From: Hydrogenophaga sp.
Lineage (GTDB): Bacteria; Pseudomonadota; Gammaproteobacteria; Burkholderiales; Burkholderiaceae_C
DNA length: 64,000 nt
Direction of reading: 5' to 3'
Assembly: GCF_011772445.1 (NCBI RefSeq)
Contig: NZ_WVZN01000045.1
Coordinates: forward strand, 96,164-160,163
The notes below the pieces were generated by a model. That model was given only the letters and a program-made list of their open reading frames with translations, ran no database searches and was not told the origin of the DNA. Positions 17,508-25,512 of this stretch are shown here, in pieces. A program made the position numbers and the translations under genes. Position 1 is the stretch's first letter; every line of letters starts with the position of its first letter.

Positions 17508-18470
17508 ATGAAGAACCGCATCCGTCTGCACGCGCTGGCCGCCGTGGCCGCCATCGGCCTGGCCAGCCCGCTGCTGGCGCAGGCCCAGAACAAGGTGAAC
17601 CTGGGCGTGGCCATCCCGGCCGCCACCCACAGCTTCGCCGCCGGCCTGGTGTACTGGGCCAACGAGGCGAAGAAGGAGCTCGAGAAGGACCCCGACATCA
17701 AGGTCACCATCAAGACCGCCAGCGGCGCGCCCGAACAGGCCAACCAGCTGCAGGACCTGGTGACGGCGACCAAGATCGACTCGCTGGTCATCCTGCCCTT
17801 CGAATCGGCGGCGCTCACGCGCCCGGTGCAGCAGGTCAAGGCCAAGGGCGTGTACGTCACGGTGGTCGACCGCGGCCTCACCGACACCAGCGCGCAGGAC
17901 GCCTATGTCTCGGGCGACAACACCGCCTTCGGCAAGGTGCCGGCCGAGTACCTGGCCAAGTTCCTCAACGGCAAGGGCAACATCGTCGCGCTGCGCGGCA
18001 TTCCCACCACCATCGACAACGAGCGCATGGACGCGTTCACGGCGGTGATGAAGAACCACCCCGGCATCAAGATCCTGGACGCCAAACACGGCAACTGGAA
18101 CCGCGACGACGCCTTCAAGGTGATGCAGGACTTCCTCACGCGCTTCAAGGACATCGACGCCGTCTGGGCCGCCGACGACGACATGGCCTTCGGCGTGCTG
18201 CGCGCCATCGAGCAGGCCAAACGCAAGGACATCAAGATCGTCTTCGGCGGCGCCGGCGCCAAGTCCATGATCAAGACGCTCATGGACGGCAGCAACCCCC
18301 TGATCCAGGCCAACGTGTCCTACTCGCCCAAGTTCCTCTACGAGGCGATCAAGATGACCGCGCTGGCGCGCAAGAAGGGCGAGAAGCTGCCGGCCTCGAC
18401 CATCGTGCCTTCGGTGCTCATCACGAAGCAGAACGCCAAGGACTTCTACTTCCCCGACTCGCCGTTCTGA
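17508..18470 (+). CDS. Periplasmic sugar-binding protein of the ABC importer (RbsB type)
   Basis: A 320-residue type I periplasmic binding protein of the ribose/galactose class. A signal peptide ends near AQAQNK, after LASPLLAQA. The mature part starts VNLGVAIPAATHSFAAGLVYWANE and contains TVVDRGLTD and GNWNRDDAFKVMQDFL typical of the family. The ligand is not deducible from sequence alone; the neighbours suggest a sugar or polyol that is isomerised and oxidised in the cytoplasm. It has its own AAGGAG site. Confidence 0.92.
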   Translation: MKNRIRLHALAAVAAIGLASPLLAQAQNKVNLGVAIPAATHSFAAGLVYWANEAKKELEKDPDIKVTIKTASGAPEQANQLQDLVTATKIDSLVILPFESAALTRPVQQVKAKGVYVTVVDRGLTDTSAQDAYVSGDNTAFGKVPAEYLAKFLNGKGNIVALRGIPTTIDNERMDAFTAVMKNHPGIKILDAKHGNWNRDDAFKVMQDFLTRFKDIDAVWAADDDMAFGVLRAIEQAKRKDIKIVFGGAGAKSMIKTLMDGSNPLIQANVSYSPKFLYEAIKMTALARKKGEKLPASTIVPSVLITKQNAKDFYFPDSPF

Positions 18471-18491
18471 ACGCGCGCCAGGACGACCCGC

Positions 18492-19550
18492 ATGAAAACG
18501 ATTCAAGGCCCCGGGATCTTCCTGGCCCAGTTCATCGGCGCGGCCGCGCCCTTCAACACGCTGGAGGGACTGGCCGGCTGGGCCGCTTCGCTGGGCTACA
18601 AGGGGGTGCAGATCCCCACCAGCGACGCGCACATCTTCGACCTCAGGCGCGCCGCCGAGAGCGACACGTACTGCGACGAGGTGAAGGGCGTCCTCGCCGC
18701 GCACGGCCTGCAGGTCACGGAGCTGTCCACCCACCTGCAGGGCCAGCTGCTCTGCGTGCACCCGGCCTACGACCTGCAGTTCGACGCCTTTGCGGCGCCC
18801 GAGGTGCGCGGCAACCCCGCCGCGCGCACACAGTGGGCGCACGAGCAACTGCTGCTCGCGGCCCAGGCCTCCAAGCGGCTCGGCCTCAAGGCCCACGCCT
18901 CCTTCTCGGGCGCGCTGGCCTGGCCCTACCTGTATCCCTGGCCGCAACGCCCGCCTGGCCTGGTGGAGGCCGCCTTCACCGAACTCGCCAGACGCTGGCG
19001 CCCCGTGCTCGACGCCTTCGACGACGCGGGCGTGGACGTCTGCTACGAACTGCACCCCGGCGAGGACCTGCACGACGGCGTCACCTTCGAGCGCTTCCTT
19101 GATGCGGTGGGCCAGCACCCGCGCGCCACCATCCTCTACGACCCCAGCCACTTCGTGCTGCAGCAACTCGACTACCTCGCCTTCATCGACCACTACCACG
19201 AGCGCATCCGCGCCTTTCACGTGAAGGACGCCGAGTTCCGCCCCAACGGCAAACAGGGCGTTTACGGCGGTTTCTCGAACTGGATCGACCGCGCGGGGCG
19301 CTTTCGTTCGCTGGGTGACGGGCAGGTGGACTTCAAGGCCATCTTCTCGAAGATGGCGCAATACGACTACGCGGGCTGGGCGGTGCTCGAATGGGAGTGC
19401 TGCCTCAAGCACCCCGAGGACGGCGCGCGCGAAGGCGCCAGCTTCATCCGCGAGCACATCATCCGCGTGGCCGACCGCGCCTTCGACGACTTCGCCGCCA
19501 GCGCGGGCGATGCGAAGACGCTGTCCACCTTGCTGGGCCTGAACCGATGA
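18492..19550 (+). CDS. Sugar phosphate isomerase/epimerase-like TIM-barrel protein
   Basis: A 352-residue protein of the xylose-isomerase-like AP endonuclease 2 family. Metal-binding acidic and His residues expected of the fold are seen in CYELHPGED, ILYDPSHF, FHVKDAEF and AVLEWECC. In sugar operons such proteins isomerise or epimerise the imported sugar or an oxidised keto form. It lies 21 nt after the binding-protein gene and its stop overlaps the start of the Gfo/Idh/MocA dehydrogenase (ATGA). Substrate unknown. Confidence 0.85.
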   Translation: MKTIQGPGIFLAQFIGAAAPFNTLEGLAGWAASLGYKGVQIPTSDAHIFDLRRAAESDTYCDEVKGVLAAHGLQVTELSTHLQGQLLCVHPAYDLQFDAFAAPEVRGNPAARTQWAHEQLLLAAQASKRLGLKAHASFSGALAWPYLYPWPQRPPGLVEAAFTELARRWRPVLDAFDDAGVDVCYELHPGEDLHDGVTFERFLDAVGQHPRATILYDPSHFVLQQLDYLAFIDHYHERIRAFHVKDAEFRPNGKQGVYGGFSNWIDRAGRFRSLGDGQVDFKAIFSKMAQYDYAGWAVLEWECCLKHPEDGAREGASFIREHIIRVADRAFDDFAASAGDAKTLSTLLGLNR

Positions 19551-20683
19551 GCGACGAGCGCAGCACACGGCGCATCCGCCTGGGCATGGTCGGCGGTGGC
19601 GAGGGCAGCTTCATTGGTGCCGCGCACCGCATCGCCGCGCGCCTCGACGACCAGTTCGAACTCGTGGCCGGGGCCTTGTCGTCGACACCCGTGCGCGCGC
19701 ACGCCAGCGCCGCCGCGCTGCACATCGCGCCCGATCGCAGCTACGCCGACTACGCCGAGATGGCGCGTGCCGAGGCGCAGCGCCCCGACGGCATCGACGC
19801 GGTCGCCATCGTCACGCCCAACCACCTGCACGTGCCCGTGGCGCGCGCCTTCGCGGAGCAGGGCATTCACATCATTTGCGACAAGCCCCTGGCCACCTCG
19901 CTGGCCGAAGCCGAGGCGCTGGCGCAGCGCGTGCGCGAGCGCGGCCTGCTGTTCCTGCTCACGCACACCTACAGCGGCTACCCCATGGTGCGCCAGGCGC
20001 GCGAACTCGTGGCCGACGGCGCCATCGGCGACATCCGCATCGTGCAGGTGGAGTACGTGCAGGACTGGCTGGGCGAGCCCATCGAACAGCAGGGCAACAA
20101 GCAGGCCGCGTGGCGCAACGACCCGCTGCAAGCCGGCCCGGCCGGCGCCCTGGGCGACATCGGCACACACGCCTACCACCTGGCCGGCTACGTGAGCGGC
20201 CTGCGCCTGAGCGAACTCGCGGCGGAACTGAGCACCTTCGTGCCTGGACGCGCGCTGGATGACCACGTGCAGGTGATGCTGCGCTACGAAGGCGGCGCGC
20301 GCGGCATGTTGTGGGCCAGCCAGGTGGCCAGCGGCAGCCGTAACGGCCTGCGCCTGCGCGTGTACGGCAGCACTGGCTCGCTGCAGTTCGATCAGGAGAA
20401 GCCCGAGGAGCTCTGGCTCACGCGGCCGGGGCAACCCTCGCAGTGCCTCTACCGCGGCGTGCCCGCCGGGCCGGGCGGCCTCGCGGTGCCGCACCGCATT
20501 CCCTCGGGCCACCCCGAGGGCTACCTCGAGGCCTTCGCCCAGCTCTACCGCGACTTCGCGCGCGCCTGGCGCGGTGAGGCCGATGTGGCTTTGCCGGGAC
20601 TGGACGATGGACTGGCGGGCATGGCCTTCATCGAGGCCGTGCTGCGCAGCCATCGGGAGGGCATGGGCTGGGTGCGGTTGTGA
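19547..20683 (+). CDS. Gfo/Idh/MocA-family oxidoreductase
   Basis: A 378-residue NAD(P)-dependent dehydrogenase. The Rossmann motif is RLGMVGGGEGSFIGAAH near the N terminus, the CDKPLA motif corresponds to the family EKP catalytic lysine segment, and GALGDIGTHAYHLAGYVSG carries the conserved Asp and His of the active site. The ATG at 19547 overlaps the isomerase stop. With its partner it probably oxidises and rearranges the imported sugar or cyclitol. It is the last gene of the rightward operon and converges on the rraA-like gene with 7 bp between them. Confidence 0.9.
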   Translation: MSDERSTRRIRLGMVGGGEGSFIGAAHRIAARLDDQFELVAGALSSTPVRAHASAAALHIAPDRSYADYAEMARAEAQRPDGIDAVAIVTPNHLHVPVARAFAEQGIHIICDKPLATSLAEAEALAQRVRERGLLFLLTHTYSGYPMVRQARELVADGAIGDIRIVQVEYVQDWLGEPIEQQGNKQAAWRNDPLQAGPAGALGDIGTHAYHLAGYVSGLRLSELAAELSTFVPGRALDDHVQVMLRYEGGARGMLWASQVASGSRNGLRLRVYGSTGSLQFDQEKPEELWLTRPGQPSQCLYRGVPAGPGGLAVPHRIPSGHPEGYLEAFAQLYRDFARAWRGEADVALPGLDDGLAGMAFIEAVLRSHREGMGWVRL

Positions 20684-20690
20684 GGGCGGC

Positions 20691-21359
20691 TCAGCCCTTG
20701 AACCCGATCCGCGCCAGCGTCTGATCGATCCAGGCCGTCTCGAGCCGACCCTCGGCGATCTGTTTCAGCGTCACCTGCTCGGCCTGTGACTTCTTCTGCG
20801 CGGCCTCCAGCACGCTCGCCGCCTCGTCCCGCGGCACGCACAGCACGCCATCGGCGTCGCCGATGACCAGGTCGCCCGGGTGGATCACCATGCCGTCGAT
20901 GGCGATGGGCACGTTGATCTCGCCCGGGCCGTCCTTGTAGGGGCCGCGGTGCGTCACGCCCGCGGCGAACACGGGCAGGGCGCCCGCGCCGATCACGTCG
21001 AGGTCGCGGATGGCGCCGTTGATGACGAAGCCGGCGATGCCACGCGCGATCGCGTAGGTGGTCATCAGCTCACCGATCAGGGCGTTGCTGAGGTCACCGC
21101 CACCGTCGACCACGATCACGTCGCCGGGCTGCGCGATCTCCAGCGCCTTGTGGATCATGAGGTTGTCGCCGGGCCGCGTTTTCACGGTGATGGCGGGCGC
21201 CGACAGGCGCGTCTCGCGGCTCAGCGGGCGCAGGCGCGCGCCGGCCGCGGTCATGCGGGTCATGCAGTCGCTCACGTTGGCGACGGGCACGCCGCGGAAA
21301 GCCTCGACGAGGTCGGGCGCGACGCGGTGGGTGAGGGGGAAGATGCGCAGTCCGAGCAT
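20691..21359 (-). CDS. RraA-family protein, probable 4-hydroxy-2-oxo-acid aldolase-like enzyme
   Basis: A 222-residue RraA/MenG-like protein. The core GDVIVVDGGGDLSNALIGELM and GFVINGAIRDLDVI contain the conserved G-x3-R-D site that binds pyruvate and divalent metal in 4-hydroxy-4-methyl-2-oxoglutarate/4-carboxy-4-hydroxy-2-oxoadipate aldolases. The operon context with oxidoreductases favours a catabolic aldolase or decarboxylase over the RNase E inhibitor role. It starts 3 nt after the stop of the FMN oxidase gene and is the last gene of a leftward operon. Confidence 0.82.
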   Translation of the reverse strand: MLGLRIFPLTHRVAPDLVEAFRGVPVANVSDCMTRMTAAGARLRPLSRETRLSAPAITVKTRPGDNLMIHKALEIAQPGDVIVVDGGGDLSNALIGELMTTYAIARGIAGFVINGAIRDLDVIGAGALPVFAAGVTHRGPYKDGPGEINVPIAIDGMVIHPGDLVIGDADGVLCVPRDEAASVLEAAQKKSQAEQVTLKQIAEGRLETAWIDQTLARIGFKG

Positions 21360-21362
21360 GGT

Positions 21363-22553
21363 TCAGTGTCCTTGGGCGGGAATCAGGTGGCTGGGGTCCA
21401 GCTCGTCGGGCCGCAGCACGCCCATCAGGGCCATGTTGCGGGAGACCTCCGAACGCAGCAGGTCGATGGCGCGCAGCGCGCCGGCTTCGCCAGCCACGGC
21501 GGCGGCGAAGGCGAAGGGGCGGCCGACGAAGACGAAGCGCGCGCCCAGGGCCAGGGCCTTGAGCACGTCGCTGCCGCGGCGCACGCCGCTGTCCAGCATC
21601 ACGGGGATGTCGGGGCAGGCCTCGACGATGCGCGGCAGCACCGCCAGCGGCGCGGCGGCGCCGTCGAGCTGGCGCCCGCCGTGGTTGCTCACGATCACGC
21701 CGTTGCAGCCCTCGTCGGCCGCGCGCCGCGCGTCGCGCGCATCGAGCACGCCCTTCACCACGATCTCGCCGCTCCACACGCGGCGGATCATCTGCAGGTG
21801 CCGCCAGTTGAGGTGGCCGCGGTCGGAGAGGTTGCGCTCCACGTTGGGCGAGAGGATGGGCGCGCCACGCGTCGCGTAGCTGTTCTCGAAGTGCGGCATG
21901 CCGTGCTGCACCAGCGTGCGCAGGAAGGTGCCGAACAGCCAGCGCGGGTGCGTGATGCCCTGCCAGGCCAGGCGCGGCCCGGGCCGCACGGGGATGGTGA
22001 AACCCGCGCGCAGGTTGCTTTCGCGGTTGGCGGCGGCGGGCGTGTCCAGCGTGATCACGAGCGTGCGAAAGCCCGCGGCCTTCACGCGGTCCAGCAGCGC
22101 GAGGATGCCCGCGTCGTCGCCCGGCAGGTAGGCCTGGAACCAGGCGTCGGGGTTCACCGCGATCACCTCTTCCATCCGGATCAGCGAGGAGCCGCTGAGC
22201 ACGAAGGGAATGTTCTCGCGCCGCGCGGCCTGGGCGATGACGAGGTCGCCCCGGTAGGCCGAGAGCGCGGCCAGGCCCATGGGCGCCACGCCGAAGGGCG
22301 TGGCCCAACGGCGGCCACACAATTCGACGCCCATGTCGCGCGGCGTGATGTCCACCAGCACGCGCGGCACCATCTGCCAGGCCTGGAAGGCGTCGCGGTT
22401 GGCGCGGAAGGACTGGTTGGTCTCGGCCGCGCCGGCCACGTAGCCGAACACGGGGCGGGGCAAGTGGCGGCGCGCTTCGTTCTCGAAATCGTCGAGGCAC
22501 AGCACGCGCTGCAGCCACCGGGGGGCGGCTGGCGCGTCGGGGAGTCGGCTCAT
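21363..22553 (-). CDS. FMN-dependent alpha-hydroxy-acid oxidase/dehydrogenase
   Basis: A 396-residue protein of the LldD/glycolate oxidase family. Visible motifs are the N-terminal FGYVAGAAETNQSFRAN, the active-site segment GVIVSNHGGRQLDG with catalytic His, and the phosphate-binding SGVRRGSDVLKALALGARFVFVGRP. It oxidises a 2-hydroxy acid to a 2-oxo acid with electrons passing from FMN to quinone or oxygen. Its ATG overlaps the stop of the HIBADH-like gene (ATGA). The loop between the barrel strands is long, as in membrane-associated members. Confidence 0.9.
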   Translation of the reverse strand: MSRLPDAPAAPRWLQRVLCLDDFENEARRHLPRPVFGYVAGAAETNQSFRANRDAFQAWQMVPRVLVDITPRDMGVELCGRRWATPFGVAPMGLAALSAYRGDLVIAQAARRENIPFVLSGSSLIRMEEVIAVNPDAWFQAYLPGDDAGILALLDRVKAAGFRTLVITLDTPAAANRESNLRAGFTIPVRPGPRLAWQGITHPRWLFGTFLRTLVQHGMPHFENSYATRGAPILSPNVERNLSDRGHLNWRHLQMIRRVWSGEIVVKGVLDARDARRAADEGCNGVIVSNHGGRQLDGAAAPLAVLPRIVEACPDIPVMLDSGVRRGSDVLKALALGARFVFVGRPFAFAAAVAGEAGALRAIDLLRSEVSRNMALMGVLRPDELDPSHLIPAQGH

Positions 22554-23470
22554 GCTCTGGGCTCGCGGTGCTCAGGCAGCGGCTTGCCGGACAGCGCCTG
22601 CACCTGCAGCGCGAGCGCGGCCCAGTCCCAGTCGGCGCGGCCGCCTTCGCACAGGGTGTTCAACAGTTGTTCGGCCAGCGCGGCGGTGGGCAGCACGGTG
22701 CCGGTGCCTTGCGCGCCCTGCAGCGCCAGGCGCAGGTCCTTGCGCATCAGCACCGCGCGAAAGCCCGGCGTGAACTGCTTCGCCGCGATGCGCGGGGCGT
22801 GCTTCTCCAGCGAGAAGCTGCGCGCGGCGCCGCCCAGCAGGGCCTCGCGCATCTGCGCCAGGTCCACGCCCTCGGCCTGTGCCAGCGCGATGGCGTCGGC
22901 CACGCCCAGCAGCGCACCGGCCACGGCCACCTGGTTGCAGGCCTTCACCACCTGGCCCGCGCCCACGCCGCCCACGTGCAGCACGCTCTTGCAGAAGGCG
23001 CCCAGCGCTTCGCGGCAGGCCTCCACGGCGGCGGTCTCTCCGCCCACCATGCAGCTCAGCACGCCATCGGCCGCGCCCTGCTGGCCGCCGCTCACGGGTG
23101 CGTCGACGAAGGCGATGCCGCGCGCCGCGAGCGCGCCCGCGAACTCGCGCGCCGAGGCGGCGGCGATGGTGCTGGTGTCCACCACCACGCTGCCCGCCGC
23201 CAGGCCGTGCACCAGGCCGTCGTCGCCGAACAGCACCTCGCGCACCACCGCGTCGTCGGGCAGGCTGAGGAACACGATGGCGCTGCCCCGGCCCACGTCG
23301 GCCGAGGAGCTGCCCGCCGTGGCGCCCAGGTCCACCAGGGCCTGCACGGCGTGCGCCTCGCGCGCGAAGACCTTCAGCGGGTGGCCTTTGCGCAGCAGGC
23401 AGCCGGCCATGCCGGCGCCCATGGCACCCAGGCCGATGAAGCCGAGCGTTGAACCGGGCGCGCGACTCAT
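22550..23470 (-). CDS. NAD(P)-dependent 3-hydroxyisobutyrate-dehydrogenase-like oxidoreductase
   Basis: A 306-residue beta-hydroxyacid dehydrogenase. The Rossmann motif TLGFIGLGAMGAGMAGCLL opens the protein, DAPVSGGQQGA is the substrate-binding loop, and the catalytic Lys lies in GAGQVVKACNQ. Family members reduce or oxidise 3-hydroxy acids such as tartronate semialdehyde or 3-hydroxyisobutyrate. Start and stop overlap both neighbours by 4 nt (ATGA), so the operon is tightly coupled. Confidence 0.9.
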   Translation of the reverse strand: MSRAPGSTLGFIGLGAMGAGMAGCLLRKGHPLKVFAREAHAVQALVDLGATAGSSSADVGRGSAIVFLSLPDDAVVREVLFGDDGLVHGLAAGSVVVDTSTIAAASAREFAGALAARGIAFVDAPVSGGQQGAADGVLSCMVGGETAAVEACREALGAFCKSVLHVGGVGAGQVVKACNQVAVAGALLGVADAIALAQAEGVDLAQMREALLGGAARSFSLEKHAPRIAAKQFTPGFRAVLMRKDLRLALQGAQGTGTVLPTAALAEQLLNTLCEGGRADWDWAALALQVQALSGKPLPEHREPRA

Positions 23471-24444
23471 TTGCCGATGGCCTTGCCGATGAGGTCCACG
23501 GCGGAGACGATTTCGGCCTGGAAGGCTGCGCCGTCGGCGTAGTCCTGCGTCAGACCCGACTTGGCCACGTAGTCCTTCCAGCCCGGCGTCTGCATGGCCT
23601 TGTGGAAAGCGTCGTGCAGGTAACGCTTGATGGGCTCGGGCAGATTCGCCGGCGCCATCAGGCCCTTCATGTTGTCCAGCGCCACGGGCACACCCAGTTC
23701 GGTCATGGTGGGCACCTCGGGCAGGGCCGGCAGGCGCGAGCGCGAGAACAGCGCCAGCGGGCGCACGCGGCCCGCGTCGATCATGGGCTTCATCTCCTCG
23801 TAGGCGCCGAAGGCACTGTCCACCTGGCCCGCGAGCAGAGCGGTCATCGAGTCGGCTGCGCCGCGGTAGGGCACGTGCAGCAGCTTCAGGCCGGCGGCCT
23901 TCTCGAACACGATGCCGGTGGCGTGGAAGATGCCGCCTTCGCCGGTGGAACCATAGGAGACCTTCTCGGGCGCCTTCTTCGCCTCGGCGATGAGCGCCTT
24001 CATGTCGGCGAAGGGCGAGTCGGCGCGCACGGCCAGGATGCTGGGCGCGCGCGAGACCTTGATGATGGGCGTGAAAGACTTGCGCGAGTCGTAGTTGAGC
24101 GGGCGGAAATGGCCGACCGAGGTGGTCTCGCTGCCGCCGCCCACGAACACGGTGGTGCCGTCGGGCTTGGCGTCGGCCGTGGCCTGCGCGGCGATGGCGC
24201 CGGCCGCGCCCACGCGGTTGTTCACCACCACCGGCACGGGGATGATGTCCTTGGCTGCGTAGGAGAGCTGGCGCGCGATCTGGTCGGCCGAGCCGCCGGG
24301 CGCGAAGCCCACGAGGATGGTGATGGGCTGCGTGGGCTGCCAGGCCTGGGCGCGCGCGGCCAATGGCAGGGCGGACAGGCCCAGCGCCGCGCCGGCGGCG
24401 CCCACGAGGTGGCGGCGTGTCAGGCCTTGGGGATCGGAACTCAT
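23467..24444 (-). CDS. Tripartite tricarboxylate receptor (TctC/Bug family) binding protein
   Basis: A 325-residue periplasmic solute receptor typical of Burkholderiales. The Met at 24444 starts a signal sequence with twin arginines (LTRRHLVGAAGAALGLSALP, ending ARAQA). The mature part has QPITILVGFAPGGSADQIAR and VPYRGAADSMTALLAGQVD, hallmarks of Bug proteins that bind carboxylates. TctA/TctB membrane subunits are not nearby, as is usual for these orphan receptors. It is first in the leftward operon and divergent from a LysR regulator. Confidence 0.92.
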   Translation of the reverse strand: MSSDPQGLTRRHLVGAAGAALGLSALPLAARAQAWQPTQPITILVGFAPGGSADQIARQLSYAAKDIIPVPVVVNNRVGAAGAIAAQATADAKPDGTTVFVGGGSETTSVGHFRPLNYDSRKSFTPIIKVSRAPSILAVRADSPFADMKALIAEAKKAPEKVSYGSTGEGGIFHATGIVFEKAAGLKLLHVPYRGAADSMTALLAGQVDSAFGAYEEMKPMIDAGRVRPLALFSRSRLPALPEVPTMTELGVPVALDNMKGLMAPANLPEPIKRYLHDAFHKAMQTPGWKDYVAKSGLTQDYADGAAFQAEIVSAVDLIGKAIGK

Positions 24445-24594
24445 GCGCTGTCTCCTTCTGTTGTGGGGCCGCGAGCGGCAAGCGCTCGGCTGGGTCAGGG
24501 GCGCATTCTGGGAAACTGACTTGTGGATGAAAAGCGATATATTTCGATGTCGCTCGTTCACCTTTTTTCAACGCCACATTGTGCGGCCGCGGCC

Positions 24595-25500
24595 ATGACG
24601 CTCAAGCAGCTCGAAGCCTTCTACTGGGCCGCCACCGCCGCGAGCTTCCTTGTCGCCGCGCAGCGCCTGCACATCTCGCAGTCCACCCTGTCCAAACGCA
24701 TCGGCGAACTCGAATCGCAACTGCGCACCGCGCTGTTCAACCGCAGCGGCCACCGCGCCGCCCTCACCGAGGCGGGCGAGCAGTTGCTCCCCCTGGCGCG
24801 GCGCATGCTCGAGCTGTCCGAGGACATGCGCGATCAAATCGCGCTGGGCGGCGGCCTGCGCGGGCACTGCCGCTTCGGTGTCGGCGAACTCGCGGCCCTG
24901 ACCTGGCTGCCGGACCTGGTGGCGCACGCCGCCGCGAAGTACCCCGAGCTGCGACTGGAGCCCTGTGTGGACCTCGGCACGGCGCTGGAGCAGCGCCTGG
25001 AAAGCGGCGAACTCGATTTCGCCGTGGTGGCTGGCCACTCCACGCGCGGCGCCATCGCCAGCGAGGCCATTGCCCACGTGCGCTTTTGCTGGGCTGCCTC
25101 GCCCGCGCTGGTGGGGCGCCAGCGCGCGGTGAACGCGGCGCTGCTGGAGCGTCACGCGCTCATCACCCAGCCCGGCGCGGCGGGGCCCACGCGCATGCTG
25201 GAACAATGGCTCGCGCTCAATGGCCTGCAGGCGCCGCGCCGGCTGGTGTGCAACAACCTCTCGGCCATCGCCAGCCTCATCGCCTCGGGCGTGGGCATTG
25301 GCCTGTACCCTCGCGCCTGGCTGCGCCGCATGAAGACCCGGGGCGTGGTGGTGGAGCTGCGCGGCGATCGGCCCTTGCCTGAATTGCAGTACACCTTCCA
25401 GCACCGGCGCGACGACCACCGCGCGCTGCTCACGCGCCTGCGCGAGCTGGTGGGCGAGACGGTGAATTTCGACAAGTCCGGCCCTTTGTGGGGCGCCTGA
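24595..25500 (+). CDS. LysR-family transcriptional regulator
   Basis: A 301-residue LTTR. The Met at 24595 gives the canonical N-terminal helix-turn-helix (MTLKQLEAFYWAATAASFLV...QRLHISQSTLSKRIGELE); upstream in-frame residues are not conserved. The C-terminal two-lobed effector domain is complete. It is divergent from the TctC-rraA operon across 150 bp containing an AT-rich stretch around GATATATTTCG (24535-24545), a plausible promoter and LysR binding area, so it probably controls that operon in response to a carboxylate intermediate. Confidence 0.9.
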   Translation: MTLKQLEAFYWAATAASFLVAAQRLHISQSTLSKRIGELESQLRTALFNRSGHRAALTEAGEQLLPLARRMLELSEDMRDQIALGGGLRGHCRFGVGELAALTWLPDLVAHAAAKYPELRLEPCVDLGTALEQRLESGELDFAVVAGHSTRGAIASEAIAHVRFCWAASPALVGRQRAVNAALLERHALITQPGAAGPTRMLEQWLALNGLQAPRRLVCNNLSAIASLIASGVGIGLYPRAWLRRMKTRGVVVELRGDRPLPELQYTFQHRRDDHRALLTRLRELVGETVNFDKSGPLWGA

Positions 25501-25512
25501 AGGAGACCGGCC

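Noticed and set aside
20691..21359. Assignment as the ribonuclease E inhibitor RraA
   Set aside because: The operon of oxidoreductases and a carboxylate receptor favours an aldolase-type catabolic member of this family.
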